Below the pieces are notes generated by a model that was not told the DNA's origin, did no database searches, and saw only the letters and a list, made by a program, of their open reading frames with translations. A program made the position numbers and the translations under genes. From Flammeovirgaceae bacterium UBA4659 (GTDB lineage Bacteria; Bacteroidota; Bacteroidia; Cytophagales; Cyclobacteriaceae), in assembly GCA_002405445.1 (NCBI GenBank), contig DHLV01000037.1, positions 1 to 7,746 of the forward strand: DNA of 7,746 nucleotides, in the 5' to 3' direction. The stretch's first letter is position 1; every line of letters begins with the position of its first letter. Shown in pieces: positions 1 to 6,751 of the stretch.

Positions 1-179
1 TCGGGTTTATCCCAATGGCTGAGGGTGGTGTAACAGTTGGGATCTTCGGCATCCTTTAACAACTGCAGGTGCGTGCAGCCCGGAAAATTGCGGATCGCTG
101 TTTTGTGCGCATTGAAAATCTCCAAAAACTCTTCTACTCCTGCTTCGGTAAAGTGCATGCGAACGATTCTTATCAACAT
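1..179 (-). CDS. Antibiotic biosynthesis monooxygenase (ABM) fold protein, 3' end outside window
   Basis: Reading the minus strand from ATG at 179 gives 59 residues and continues past the left edge. The protein begins MLIRIVRMHFTEAGVEEF, followed by a helix and the segment IRNFPGCTHLQLLKD, then YTTLSHWDKP. This is the first half of a ferredoxin-like ABM/quinol-monooxygenase-type domain: beta strand, helix, a 'F.GC..L.L..D' strand, then a '(T)xSxW' strand. Family members are usually about 95-110 residues, so roughly half is visible. Many are small cytoplasmic dimers acting as monooxygenases or of unknown function, and no substrate can be assigned. It lies downstream of the SAM adenosyltransferase-family gene on the same strand, separated by 122 bp that hold the heptamer repeats. 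I recall a similar small ABM gene beside this family in other Bacteroidota, which is not verifiable here. Confidence 0.85.
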   Translation of the reverse strand, partial: MLIRIVRMHFTEAGVEEFLEIFNAHKTAIRNFPGCTHLQLLKDAEDPNCYTTLSHWDKP

Positions 180-200
180 AGTTGGCTATTTGAATAATTG

Positions 201-301
201 GATACTAGGTACATGATACTCGATACTTGATACTCGATACTCGATACTTGATACTCGATACTCGATACTCGAACCCAGCATCCATTATCTAGTTCCCATC
301 A
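201..301. repeat. Heptamer (7-bp period) tandem repeat spacer
   Basis: Eight contiguous units of GATACTC or GATACTT occupy 215-270. Two degenerate units precede them in phase (GATACTA at 201, GGTACAT at 208). Four diverged units follow in phase (GAACCCA 271, GCATCCA 278, TTATCTA 285, GTTCCCA 292). Position 5 of the unit is C in all 14 units (205 to 296 every 7 bp). The array stops at the TGA stop codon (302-304, read on the minus strand) of the upstream gene and ends about 20 bp before the next start. The period is not a multiple of three and no ORF crosses it, so it is noncoding. It resembles the short heptameric intergenic repeats known from several Bacteroidota and cyanobacterial genomes. 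Its function is unknown. Confidence 0.87.
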
Positions 302-1078
302 TCATGTTTCGTCAAACAAAATATTCACCGGGCTATCGTACTTCAAACCCAGCAACTCGCTGGCATTGCCTTTATACATTGCAATTTCAAGTAATCCCAA
401 TGAATTAAAGATCAACGCGCAGTCACCGGGCTCTGCTTCAAAATAGTTTTTGTGAATGCGCCTGAATTTCTCTCCGCCAAATTGTACGGTATATGTCTTG
501 CCGTTGCTCAGCGTGTCGAAGGCATCTTTTGGGATGTTGGTGATCAGATTACCAAAATGGTCTACGCGAATCACGTGCCCTGCAATCAGTCGCTTGTTTG
601 CTTTGACATGCCGGTCGGTCATCTTTTTGAAAGTGGGCATCGGCTTACCCAGCGTGGTAATGGCAACTTTACTGGCAAGCTTTGCCGCGGCAGGGGCAAA
701 TATCTCTTTCTCCGGAAAGGTAGTACGAATAGGATTTACCGAATTCAATTGTACTACCTGTTGCGGTGTTTTGTCGCTGATCAAACCCAACAAACCATTG
801 TCTACACCAACAAAAAAATGATCCTCCAGTTGCAGCGCGATAAAAACGTCATCTCGGTGACCCAATGCGTCTACCCCTACCAAATGCACCGTGCCAGCCG
901 GAAAATCGCGAAACATGGATTTCAGAACAAACGCACCGTGGGCAATATCACAAGGCGCAATTTTGTGACTGATGTCGACCAAAGTGAGACCCGGGTTAAT
1001 GCCCAGTATCTTGGCTTTGATGGCGGCCACGTAGTAATCGCTTTCTCCGCTATCAGTCAGTAATGTTACAATTGCCAT
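302..1078 (-). CDS. SAM hydroxide adenosyltransferase / DUF62 family protein, atypical active site
   Basis: Predicted 258-residue cytoplasmic protein of the SAM hydrolase/fluorinase/chlorinase superfamily, whose typical members convert S-adenosylmethionine to adenosine plus methionine. The N-terminal motif is MAIVTLLTDSGESDYY (family form T-D-F-G-x-x-D-x-[YF]), with the ribose-binding Asp at D9. The 'GVD' strand has D70, and VGVDNGLL lies near 89-96. The C-terminal domain has the nucleoside-pocket signatures DHFGNLITNI (about 173-182) and FNSLGLLEIA (about 224-233), so length and domain order fit the family. In the archaeal enzymes I recall an Asp-Arg-His triad. Here the His-bearing 'TFHGRD' reads TFPEKE, with Pro122 in place of His, and the Arg spacing after Asp70 is also altered. 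Hydrolase activity is therefore uncertain. The ATG at 1078 is chosen over an upstream in-frame TTG at 1096 because the family starts at 'MxIVTLxTD'. It is divergent from phoH. Confidence 0.93.
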   Translation of the reverse strand: MAIVTLLTDSGESDYYVAAIKAKILGINPGLTLVDISHKIAPCDIAHGAFVLKSMFRDFPAGTVHLVGVDALGHRDDVFIALQLEDHFFVGVDNGLLGLISDKTPQQVVQLNSVNPIRTTFPEKEIFAPAAAKLASKVAITTLGKPMPTFKKMTDRHVKANKRLIAGHVIRVDHFGNLITNIPKDAFDTLSNGKTYTVQFGGEKFRRIHKNYFEAEPGDCALIFNSLGLLEIAMYKGNASELLGLKYDSPVNILFDET

Positions 1079-1103
1079 AGCCGGTATTGAAAGCAAGCAG
1101 ATG

Positions 1104-1138
1104 TTTTGCTCACCGTCACACTTTTGTTGTTAACTTTA
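1104..1138 (+). promoter_or_regulatory. Possible phoH promoter (Bacteroidota type)
   Basis: TAACTTTA at 1131-1138 matches the Bacteroidota -7 element TAnnTTTG at seven of eight positions. TTTTG at 1104-1108 lies about 22 bp upstream and could serve as the -33 TTTG. Transcription would begin near 1144, leaving a short A-rich leader of about 20 nt before the TTG start at 1163. The spacing is at the upper end of what is usual, so this is tentative. Confidence 0.27.
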
Positions 1139-1162
1139 TGGCGAAAAAATTACTTCATTTCG

Positions 1163-2104
1163 TTGATAGAGAAAATCATTACCATCGAAGACATTCCGCT
1201 GCTCGATTTTTTGGGAGCAGAGAATCGGAACATTCGGTCGCTGACTGAAGCATTTCCAAAAAGCCGCATCATATCGCGCGGGAACGAGATTTTGCTCAGA
1301 GGGGAGGAGCCTGAGATTTTGTTGATCAGTGCAATTATCCAATCGCTGCAAGACCACTACCACCAGTATGGCCGCGTAACAGAAGAGAATGTAAAAGGCT
1401 ACATCGCGCAAGAGCGACCGGATGATTTGCCAGACGACAGTGCCGATGGCATTATCTTGTACGGCACCAAAGGGGCACCCATTAAGCCCAAAACCGTGAA
1501 CCAACAAAAGTTAGTGCAGTCGGTGAAAGAGAATGACTTGGTGTTTGCCCTTGGACCGGCCGGCACTGGTAAAACATTTATCAGCGTGGCCCTGGCGGTG
1601 CGGGCGCTGAAAAATAAGATGGTGAAACGCATCATTATTACACGGCCGGCAGTGGAGGCAGGGGAGAACCTCGGCTTTTTGCCCGGTGATCTCAAAGAAA
1701 AAATCGACCCTTATCTGCGCCCCATTTACGATGCGCTGAACGACATGGTGCCGCACGAAAAATTGAAATTCTACATGGAGCGCGACATCATCGAAATAGC
1801 ACCCCTTGCTTATATGCGTGGCCGCACGCTCAACAATGCTTTCATCTTGTTGGACGAAGCCCAAAACACCACACCGATGCAGATGAAAATGTTTCTCACC
1901 CGCATGGGGCCTGAGTCAAAAATGATCGTCACTGGAGACACCTCTCAAATTGACCTCCCTTCCAAGCAAAGCTCAGGCTTAAAAGAAGCTGTGCGCATTC
2001 TCAATCGCGTGACGGGCATTGGGTTTGTTGAGCTGAGTGCCAGAGATGTGGTTCGCCACCGTTTGGTGCGTGATATTATTGATGCCTATGGCAGCCATGG
2101 TTAA
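1163..2104 (+). CDS. phoH: PhoH-like ATPase
   Basis: 313-residue cytoplasmic P-loop ATPase of the PhoH family, related to superfamily 1 helicases. It is RNA-associated with an uncertain physiological role. The N-terminal portion (about residues 10-75) contains the KH-like segment with FPKSRIISRGNEILL. The Walker A motif GPAGTGKT is at about 131-138. ITRPAVEAGENLGFLPGDL (about 159-177) is the diagnostic PhoH block. APLAYMRGRTLNNAF precedes the Walker B ILLDEAQN (about 228-235), and the motif VTGDTSQIDLP is at about 256-266. The C-terminal VVRHRLV is also family-typical. No in-frame ATG exists near the 5' end. TTG at 1163 gives the expected family N-terminus (MIEKIITIED), whereas TTG at 1106 would add 19 atypical residues. 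It is divergent from the SAM-adenosyltransferase gene and converges on the purF-type gene 40 bp downstream. Confidence 0.96.
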   Translation: MIEKIITIEDIPLLDFLGAENRNIRSLTEAFPKSRIISRGNEILLRGEEPEILLISAIIQSLQDHYHQYGRVTEENVKGYIAQERPDDLPDDSADGIILYGTKGAPIKPKTVNQQKLVQSVKENDLVFALGPAGTGKTFISVALAVRALKNKMVKRIIITRPAVEAGENLGFLPGDLKEKIDPYLRPIYDALNDMVPHEKLKFYMERDIIEIAPLAYMRGRTLNNAFILLDEAQNTTPMQMKMFLTRMGPESKMIVTGDTSQIDLPSKQSSGLKEAVRILNRVTGIGFVELSARDVVRHRLVRDIIDAYGSHG

Positions 2105-2119
2105 CCCCATCAAATTTGT

Positions 2120-2147
2120 ATTCTTAAACCTGTAATCTTAAATCTTA
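2120..2147. repeat. Short degenerate heptamer repeat at convergent gene ends
   Basis: Four in-phase 7-bp units, ATTCTTA, AACCTGT, AATCTTA and AATCTTA, fill most of the 40-bp gap between the convergent phoH and purF-type genes. The last two are identical. Position 4 is C in all four units. The last unit contains, on the minus strand, the TAA stop codon of the purF-type gene (2145-2147). No hairpin terminator is apparent in this gap. The period matches the array at 201-301, though the unit sequence differs. Confidence 0.45.
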
Positions 2148-4028
2148 ATAAGCCCTCACCAATTTACCCTCCATGTAATTCACGTATGATTGGTTGGCCA
2201 CCCGCATACCCCCCGGTGTGGGGTAGTTGCCGGTGAAGTACCAATCACCGTTGTGGTTGGGAATCGCTTTGTGTAAATTTTCGATCGTTTGGTAAACGAC
2301 TTCAAGTTCCGCCTTCATACCCTCGGGTCGAACGATGTCAGTAATTTTTGCAGCAATTTCCTCGGGAGTAAATTCTTTGTACAATCGCTTTACATAATTG
2401 GCAGGGTTCTGCTCTGCCTTTGCCTGCTGGCATTGTTCGTACACTTCGCCCAACAGAAATTCTTTGCCTTGTTCTTTCAATAACTTGATTACGGCACGGA
2501 AAGCCACGAAGTCGCCCATCTTACTCATGTCAATACCATAGCAATCAGGAAAGCGTATCTGTGGTGCGGAAGACACCACCACAATTTTTTTCGGCCCCAG
2601 GCGATCCAACATTTTCAGAATGCTCTTCTCCAACGTGGTGCCACGCACAATGGAATCGTCAATTACCACCAATGTGTCTTTTCCTTTGTTCACTACTTCG
2701 TAGGTGGTATCATACACGTGCGCCACCATCTCGTCACGGTGTTCGTCATCGGTAATGAAGGTGCGAAGCTTCACGTCTTTCAATACAATTTTCTCGATGC
2801 GCGGCCTGAAGGAAAGAATGTCGTCCAGCGAGTCCATTGAAGGCTTCCCTTCAATGATAATTTCTTTTTGTTTGTTGATGAGGTACTCTTCAATGCCTGC
2901 CATCATTCCTAAAAAGGCCGTTTCTGCTGTGTTGGGGATGTACGAGAAGATGGTATTCTTCAAATCAAAGTTGATGGCTTTCAAAATTTGCGGAACCAAT
3001 AACTTACCCAATTGCTTGCGCTCTTGGTAAATTTCCGGATCGGTGCCTCGCGAGAAATAGATCCGCTCAAAGCTACACGATGTTTTTTCTAACTCGGGCG
3101 TAATGTTTTGCTGACTGTACTCTGCATTTTTGTTGATGATAAGTGCGCTTCCGGGTTTTATTTCTTCGATTTGATCGTAGTTTACATTAAATGCTGTTTT
3201 GATGGCCTGTTTTTCGGAAGCCACCACCACCACTTCGTCATCGGCAAAAAAGTAAGCGGGGCGAATGCCCGAAGGGTCGCGCACCACAAAAGCTGAGCCC
3301 GACCCTGTCAAGCCCGCCATTGCATAACCACCATCAAAATCTTTGCAGGCCCTGCGCAGCACATTCTGTACATTCAGCTCGGTTTCAATAATGTCACTGA
3401 CTTCTTGATTCGAATACCGGTCTTTGTATTTTTCAAACAACCCTTGAACCTCTTCATCTAGAAAGTGACCGATTTTTTCCATCACCGTTACGGTATCCAC
3501 TTTGTCTTTTGGGTGTTGACCTAAATCGACCAGCACATTGAATAACTCCTCTACGTTGGTCATGTTGAAGTTGCCTGCCATCACCAAATTGCGGCTACGC
3601 CAGTTATTTTGCCGCAGAAAAGGGTGCACATTTTCGATGCTATTGAGGCCGTGTGTGCCATAGCGCAGGTGGCCCAGCCACAGCTCACCGGTAAAAGCAA
3701 CATTCTCTTTGAGCCATTGCTCATCGCGAAACTTGTCTTTGCCCTCTTTTTGTGCTTTTTTATACTTTTTCGCAATCTTCTTAAAAAGGTGTGCAACGGG
3801 CTGTGTTTTAACGGAACGATAGCGGCTGAAGAAACGAAAACCAGGCTTTTGGTCTATTTTAATGTTGGCGATTCCGGCTCCGTCTTGCCCTCGGTTGTGC
3901 TGTTTTTCCATCAAAATATACATCTTGGTCATCGCGTAAGCGGACCCGTACTTATCGATGTAGTAGGAAAGTGGCTTTCTCAACCGGATAAGGGCAATGC
4001 CGCACTCGTGCAAGATCGTATCGCTCAT
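2145..4028 (-). CDS. purF: Amidophosphoribosyltransferase, long Bacteroidota form (class II glutamine amidotransferase)
   Basis: 627-residue cytoplasmic enzyme predicted to make 5-phosphoribosylamine from PRPP and glutamine, the first step of purine synthesis. It begins MSDTILHECGIALIRLRKPL. By analogy with processed PurF, the first eight residues are a propeptide and Cys9 becomes the N-terminal nucleophile. Other glutaminase motifs are EKQHNRGQDGAG (41-52), GHLRYGTHG (119-127) and GNFNMTN (152-158). RDPSGIRPAYF (250-260) and YFSRGTDPEIYQER (324-337) mark the link to the transferase domain. The PRPP loop VIDDSIVRGTT is at 455-465. Classic PurF is about 470-510 residues; the extra length includes a Lys-rich stretch (83-99). 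Cys318 and Cys496 align with two Fe-S ligands of the Bacillus enzyme, but the two in 'CxxCFTGxYPT' are replaced (GDWYFTGNYPT), so a 4Fe-4S cluster is unlikely. A shorter paralogue elsewhere is possible, so the gene symbol denotes the family. Confidence 0.92.
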   Translation of the reverse strand: MSDTILHECGIALIRLRKPLSYYIDKYGSAYAMTKMYILMEKQHNRGQDGAGIANIKIDQKPGFRFFSRYRSVKTQPVAHLFKKIAKKYKKAQKEGKDKFRDEQWLKENVAFTGELWLGHLRYGTHGLNSIENVHPFLRQNNWRSRNLVMAGNFNMTNVEELFNVLVDLGQHPKDKVDTVTVMEKIGHFLDEEVQGLFEKYKDRYSNQEVSDIIETELNVQNVLRRACKDFDGGYAMAGLTGSGSAFVVRDPSGIRPAYFFADDEVVVVASEKQAIKTAFNVNYDQIEEIKPGSALIINKNAEYSQQNITPELEKTSCSFERIYFSRGTDPEIYQERKQLGKLLVPQILKAINFDLKNTIFSYIPNTAETAFLGMMAGIEEYLINKQKEIIIEGKPSMDSLDDILSFRPRIEKIVLKDVKLRTFITDDEHRDEMVAHVYDTTYEVVNKGKDTLVVIDDSIVRGTTLEKSILKMLDRLGPKKIVVVSSAPQIRFPDCYGIDMSKMGDFVAFRAVIKLLKEQGKEFLLGEVYEQCQQAKAEQNPANYVKRLYKEFTPEEIAAKITDIVRPEGMKAELEVVYQTIENLHKAIPNHNGDWYFTGNYPTPGGMRVANQSYVNYMEGKLVRAY

Positions 4029-4397
4029 AATATTGTCGACTCAGGGCCTCGAACCTTGCAATGGGTGGACTTCCCAGCCTCATCACATCAGTCCTTGTAT
4101 ATTTGTTCTAAATTCAACACAAAGTTAGGGTTAATAGTTTAACTGAAAATATGAAGGGTAAAATTCTCATGCATCATCGGTGAGGGACAAGCAACGCCTG
4201 CATAGACATGTTGCATACAAGTTTGGTGATAGTCAGGCGTATTGAATGTTGCCTGGCAGTTTTCGTCCGCTTTTCATGGTCGGCATCATTTGTGTAGGAT
4301 AATGCCCCGCAGGCGTGCGAATTGATCATGCACTGAAGATGATTGGAGATGACATGCAAGTCGAAATTTGGCTATTTTTACATTTTAAAATTCTGAT
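4029..4397. other. Divergent intergenic region without a gene
   Basis: This 369-bp spacer lies between the start codons of the purF-type gene (minus) and the phosphatase gene (plus). It contains a Bacteroidota -7 element for the former at 4120-4127. The phosphatase start is preceded by an A/T-rich leader (about 4366-4397). No convincing promoter pair for it was found: TATTTTTA at 4373-4380 lacks a well-spaced -33 partner. A weak 5-bp inverted repeat (GGACT 4067-4071, AGTCC 4090-4094) lies in the predicted purF leader. The only ORF of note, 61 codons on the minus strand at 4174-4359, has no protein-like features. Confidence 0.6.
4120..4127 (-). promoter_or_regulatory. Promoter -7 element of the purF-type gene
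   Basis: Read on the minus strand this is TAACTTTG, a full match to the Bacteroidota -7 consensus TAnnTTTG. The -33 region is weak (ATTTTCA near 4144-4150, about 16-17 bp away). Transcription would start near 4113, giving a leader of about 85 nt before the ATG at 4028. No PurR box or riboswitch could be recognised in that leader. Confidence 0.42.
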
Positions 4398-6032
4398 ATG
4401 AAGTGCTTTTTTGCTGTTGTTGCCACGTGTTGCTTTTTGACAGCTACCGCACAAAACTCACAGCCCAAATTGGTGGTGGGCATCGTGGTAGATCAAATGC
4501 GTCAAGAATATTTGTATCGCTATGAATCTAAGTTTGGTGATGGAGGCTTCAAACGGTTGATGGGCGGGTTCATGCTTACCAATGCACATTACAACTATGT
4601 GCCTACCTACACAGGCCCGGGCCACGCTTCGATCTATACAGGAACAACTCCTGCGTACCACGGCATCATCGGTAACGATTGGTGGGATAAAAATCTGAAA
4701 CGCGAGGTGAATTGCGTGGGCGATGATCGCTACCTGCCCGTGGGAAACCCCGAGGGAAACGGAGATGTGTCGCCCTGGCGATTGCTTTCATCGACTATCA
4801 CCGATGAATTAAAGATCGCGACACAAAAGAAAGGAAAGGTGGTGGGCATTTCCATCAAAGACCGTGGCGCTGTTTTGCCTGCGGGGCATTTGCCAGATGG
4901 CGCATATTGGCTAGATACGAAATCGGGAAAATTTATTACCAGCACGTATTATAAAAATGCGTTGCCCACTTGGGTAGATGCGTTTAACAACCTCAAGTTA
5001 CCCGACAGTTATTTGAATCAAGAGTGGAAGACATTACTGCCGATTGAAAAATATTTGAATGCTGATGACTCGCCCTACGAGCGCAAGTTGAAGGGTAAAG
5101 ACAAGCCTGTTTTTCCATACAACTTGAAAGAGTTGAGAAAAGAGAACGGAGGATACGATTTGCTTTCGGTAACCGCTTTTGGCGATGACTTGCTGGCCGA
5201 GTTTGCCAAAGCCACCTTGGCTGGCGAGCAAATGGGCAAAGATGACATTACCGATTTTTTGTCGGTGTCTTTCTCCACACCTGATTATGTAGGCCACGCA
5301 ATGGGACCAAACTCGGTGGAGTTAGAAGACACGTATTTGCGATTGGATAAAAATTTGGAAGACTTGTTGAAGTACCTCGATCGGCAAGTAGGCGAAGGGC
5401 AGTATTTGGTTTTTTTAACGGCCGACCATGCGGTAGCCGAAGTGCCGCAGTTTTTGAAAGACAGCAAAGTGCCGGCAGGAAATTTTTCTTGGAGCAACGT
5501 AGAGGCCGGATTGAATGACTATTTGCAAAAAACATTTCCCAACAAAAAGGTCGTTGAACGCATCACCAACGAACAGGTGTATTTCAACCACGAGGCGTTC
5601 ACGGGTGATCCCAAAACCTCTGGCATCGATTTGCTGATTGCCACTGACCAAACCGTGAACTACTTGCAGTCAGTAGAAGGTATAGCGCAGGTTTTTTCAA
5701 AAGCAATTATCAAGCAGAGTGCTTATAACGAAACCGGGTTGAAGGGAATGATCGCACGCGGATTTCATTTCAAGCGCAGCGGAGACGTAGCGGTGCAACT
5801 CGAGCCTTACTGGATTCCTTCCGGCTACCCCACGGGTACCACGCATGGTTCGGCCTACACATATGATTCACACGTACCCATCCTGTTTTTTGGCACCGGA
5901 GTTAAAAATGGAACTTCGGCTAACTATCATGCCATTACTGATTTAGCACCTACCCTCTCCGTTTTGCTGAAGATAAAATTCCCGAGCGGCTGCACGGGTC
6001 AGCCGTTGGCGGAAATGTTAGATCAGCGTTAG
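4398..6032 (+). CDS. PafA-type secreted alkaline phosphatase
   Basis: 544-residue alkaline phosphatase superfamily protein of the PafA subfamily (the Elizabethkingia phosphatase). These are broad phosphate-monoester hydrolases active in the periplasm or outside the cell. Residues 1-18 form a signal peptide (MKCFFAVVATCCFLTATA, cleavage near AQ|N). Catalytic positions are complete when aligned by motif: zinc ligands D32 (VVDQMR), D296 and H300 (TPDYVGH), D343 and H344 (TADHAV) and H483 (TTHGSAY). The nucleophile is T72 (YTGPGHASIYTG). N93 (GNDWW) and K154/R156 (SIKDRG) correspond to PafA N100, K162 and R164, which bind the phosphate group and favour monoesters. The start has an A/T-rich leader and no SD, as usual in this phylum. 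It has no same-strand neighbour in the window. No Pho box was identified. The coding end overlaps a strong inverted repeat. Confidence 0.94.
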   Translation: MKCFFAVVATCCFLTATAQNSQPKLVVGIVVDQMRQEYLYRYESKFGDGGFKRLMGGFMLTNAHYNYVPTYTGPGHASIYTGTTPAYHGIIGNDWWDKNLKREVNCVGDDRYLPVGNPEGNGDVSPWRLLSSTITDELKIATQKKGKVVGISIKDRGAVLPAGHLPDGAYWLDTKSGKFITSTYYKNALPTWVDAFNNLKLPDSYLNQEWKTLLPIEKYLNADDSPYERKLKGKDKPVFPYNLKELRKENGGYDLLSVTAFGDDLLAEFAKATLAGEQMGKDDITDFLSVSFSTPDYVGHAMGPNSVELEDTYLRLDKNLEDLLKYLDRQVGEGQYLVFLTADHAVAEVPQFLKDSKVPAGNFSWSNVEAGLNDYLQKTFPNKKVVERITNEQVYFNHEAFTGDPKTSGIDLLIATDQTVNYLQSVEGIAQVFSKAIIKQSAYNETGLKGMIARGFHFKRSGDVAVQLEPYWIPSGYPTGTTHGSAYTYDSHVPILFFGTGVKNGTSANYHAITDLAPTLSVLLKIKFPSGCTGQPLAEMLDQR

Positions 6033-6052
6033 GGAAATATTCACCTGACGCT
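6025..6052 (+). terminator. Hairpin overlapping the phosphatase stop codon, possible terminator
   Basis: AGCGTTAGG (6025-6033) pairs with CCTGACGCT (6044-6052) in a 9-bp stem with one G-U pair and a 10-nt loop. The TAG stop codon (6030-6032) lies inside the left arm. No T-run follows, so it is not a canonical intrinsic terminator. It could act as a 3'-end-stabilising or processing structure. A weaker 5-bp stem (CACCC 6065-6069, GGGTG 6078-6082) follows. Confidence 0.4.
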
Positions 6053-6431
6053 ACAGATGCGCAGCACCCTTACCTCTGGGTGATACCCTCTTGTTCGGTA
6101 GCCACACATCGCGCTACAAGTGTAGGTAAAACAGTTTAACGTAAATGACGGTTAGCTTTCATATCAATTTGTCATCATGTAAGTACAGGTAGCAGGTGAG
6201 ATCAGATCTCTGCAAATGGTAGAGTGATGATTTGAACCAGCAGCGCTGTTGTTGGCCATCGCTTTTGCTCGATCTAGTAGGCTTATTCAGTTCTCAACTG
6301 CGATTGGCTTGTTACTGAATGATAAAACCCCAATTCATTAATGGCATCTCTAAAAACCATGTCACGTTGAGATTGACGAAACGAAACTATTTAAAAGTTG
6401 CTTCAAAATGGCTTCGGTCAGCTCTGCCTGA

Positions 6432-6620
6432 TCACTTATAGAAGTTTTTGGGGATGCACTTAATGGTCTCCACCGGATTGGCGAAGGGAGAGGTCTCATC
6501 TTTGGCATGCAGCAGCGCGTAATAAAAGGTGTTGGGCGTAATTCCGGCAGACTTAAGCCACGTTGCGCTCGGTTCTACAATCTTCGTTAAAAGTAAAGTT
6601 CTGAAAACATGATTGTTCAG
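6432..6620 (-). pseudogene. Possible C-terminal remnant of a fibronectin-III-like protein
   Basis: The open frame spans 62 codons, bounded upstream by a TGA (6621-6623) and ending at TGA (6432-6434), with no ATG, GTG or TTG to start it. The translation contains TWLKSAGITPNTFYYALLHA and then KDETSPFANPVETIKC. This resembles the E-F-G strands of a fibronectin type III domain ('GLTPNTTYYYRVRA..-..S..SN'). Codons in the second half favour C or G at the third position, as in the neighbouring genes. The piece would be the tail of a larger secreted protein whose rest is missing. The upstream frames contain stops and no matching continuation was recognised. The resemblance is by eye and could be coincidental, since the opposite strand is also open here. 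Confidence 0.3.
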
Positions 6621-6751
6621 TCAATGCTGTTTTTCTTTGCCACGTACGCAGCGCGTACTGCGCCCGCTGAGTGTTCCGCAACGATGATCATACTTCATTG
6701 CAGCGCACCGGTTGGAGTGAGTACCCCACGGCTGATTTGGATTATTGTGTT

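Noticed and set aside
452..1063. 203-codon plus-strand ORF, and a 121-codon one at 456-821
   Set aside because: Both are antisense to the well-supported SAM-adenosyltransferase family gene and have no protein-like motifs.
1079..1096. TTG at 1096 as the start of the SAM-adenosyltransferase family gene
   Set aside because: ATG at 1078 gives the usual family N-terminus and is a stronger codon.
1106..1162. TTG at 1106 as the phoH start
   Set aside because: It would add 19 residues not seen in the family and would begin between the proposed -33 and -7 elements; TTG at 1163 fits better.
4032..4058. tRNA T-arm-like GGTTCGAGGCC on the minus strand
   Set aside because: No acceptor, D-arm or anticodon stem could be built around it, and the T stem itself is mismatched.
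4038..4086. C/D-box-like motifs (GTGATGA and CTGA) on the minus strand of the purF leader
   Set aside because: C/D RNAs are archaeal or eukaryotic; no terminal stem brings the boxes together, so chance matches.
3609..4142. 177-codon plus-strand ORF
   Set aside because: It lies opposite the 5' half of the purF-type gene and its promoter; an antisense shadow with no recognisable domain.
4192..4316. ACGCCTGC / GCAGGCGT inverted repeat in the divergent spacer as mobile-element ends
   Set aside because: Only 8 bp, about 110 bp apart, with no transposase or flanking target duplication.
4174..4359. 61-codon minus-strand ORF in the divergent spacer
   Set aside because: No hydrophobic, domain or signal features; composition looks random; no supporting promoter.
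6218..6238. tRNA-like GGTAGAGTG next to GATTTGAACC
   Set aside because: The D-arm-like and T-arm-like pieces are on opposite strands and no cloverleaf folds.
6644..6658. GTACGC/GCGTAC inverted repeat as an operator
   Set aside because: It is far from any start codon and can pair alternatively (CGCAG/CTGCG); a short GC-rich chance palindrome is as likely.
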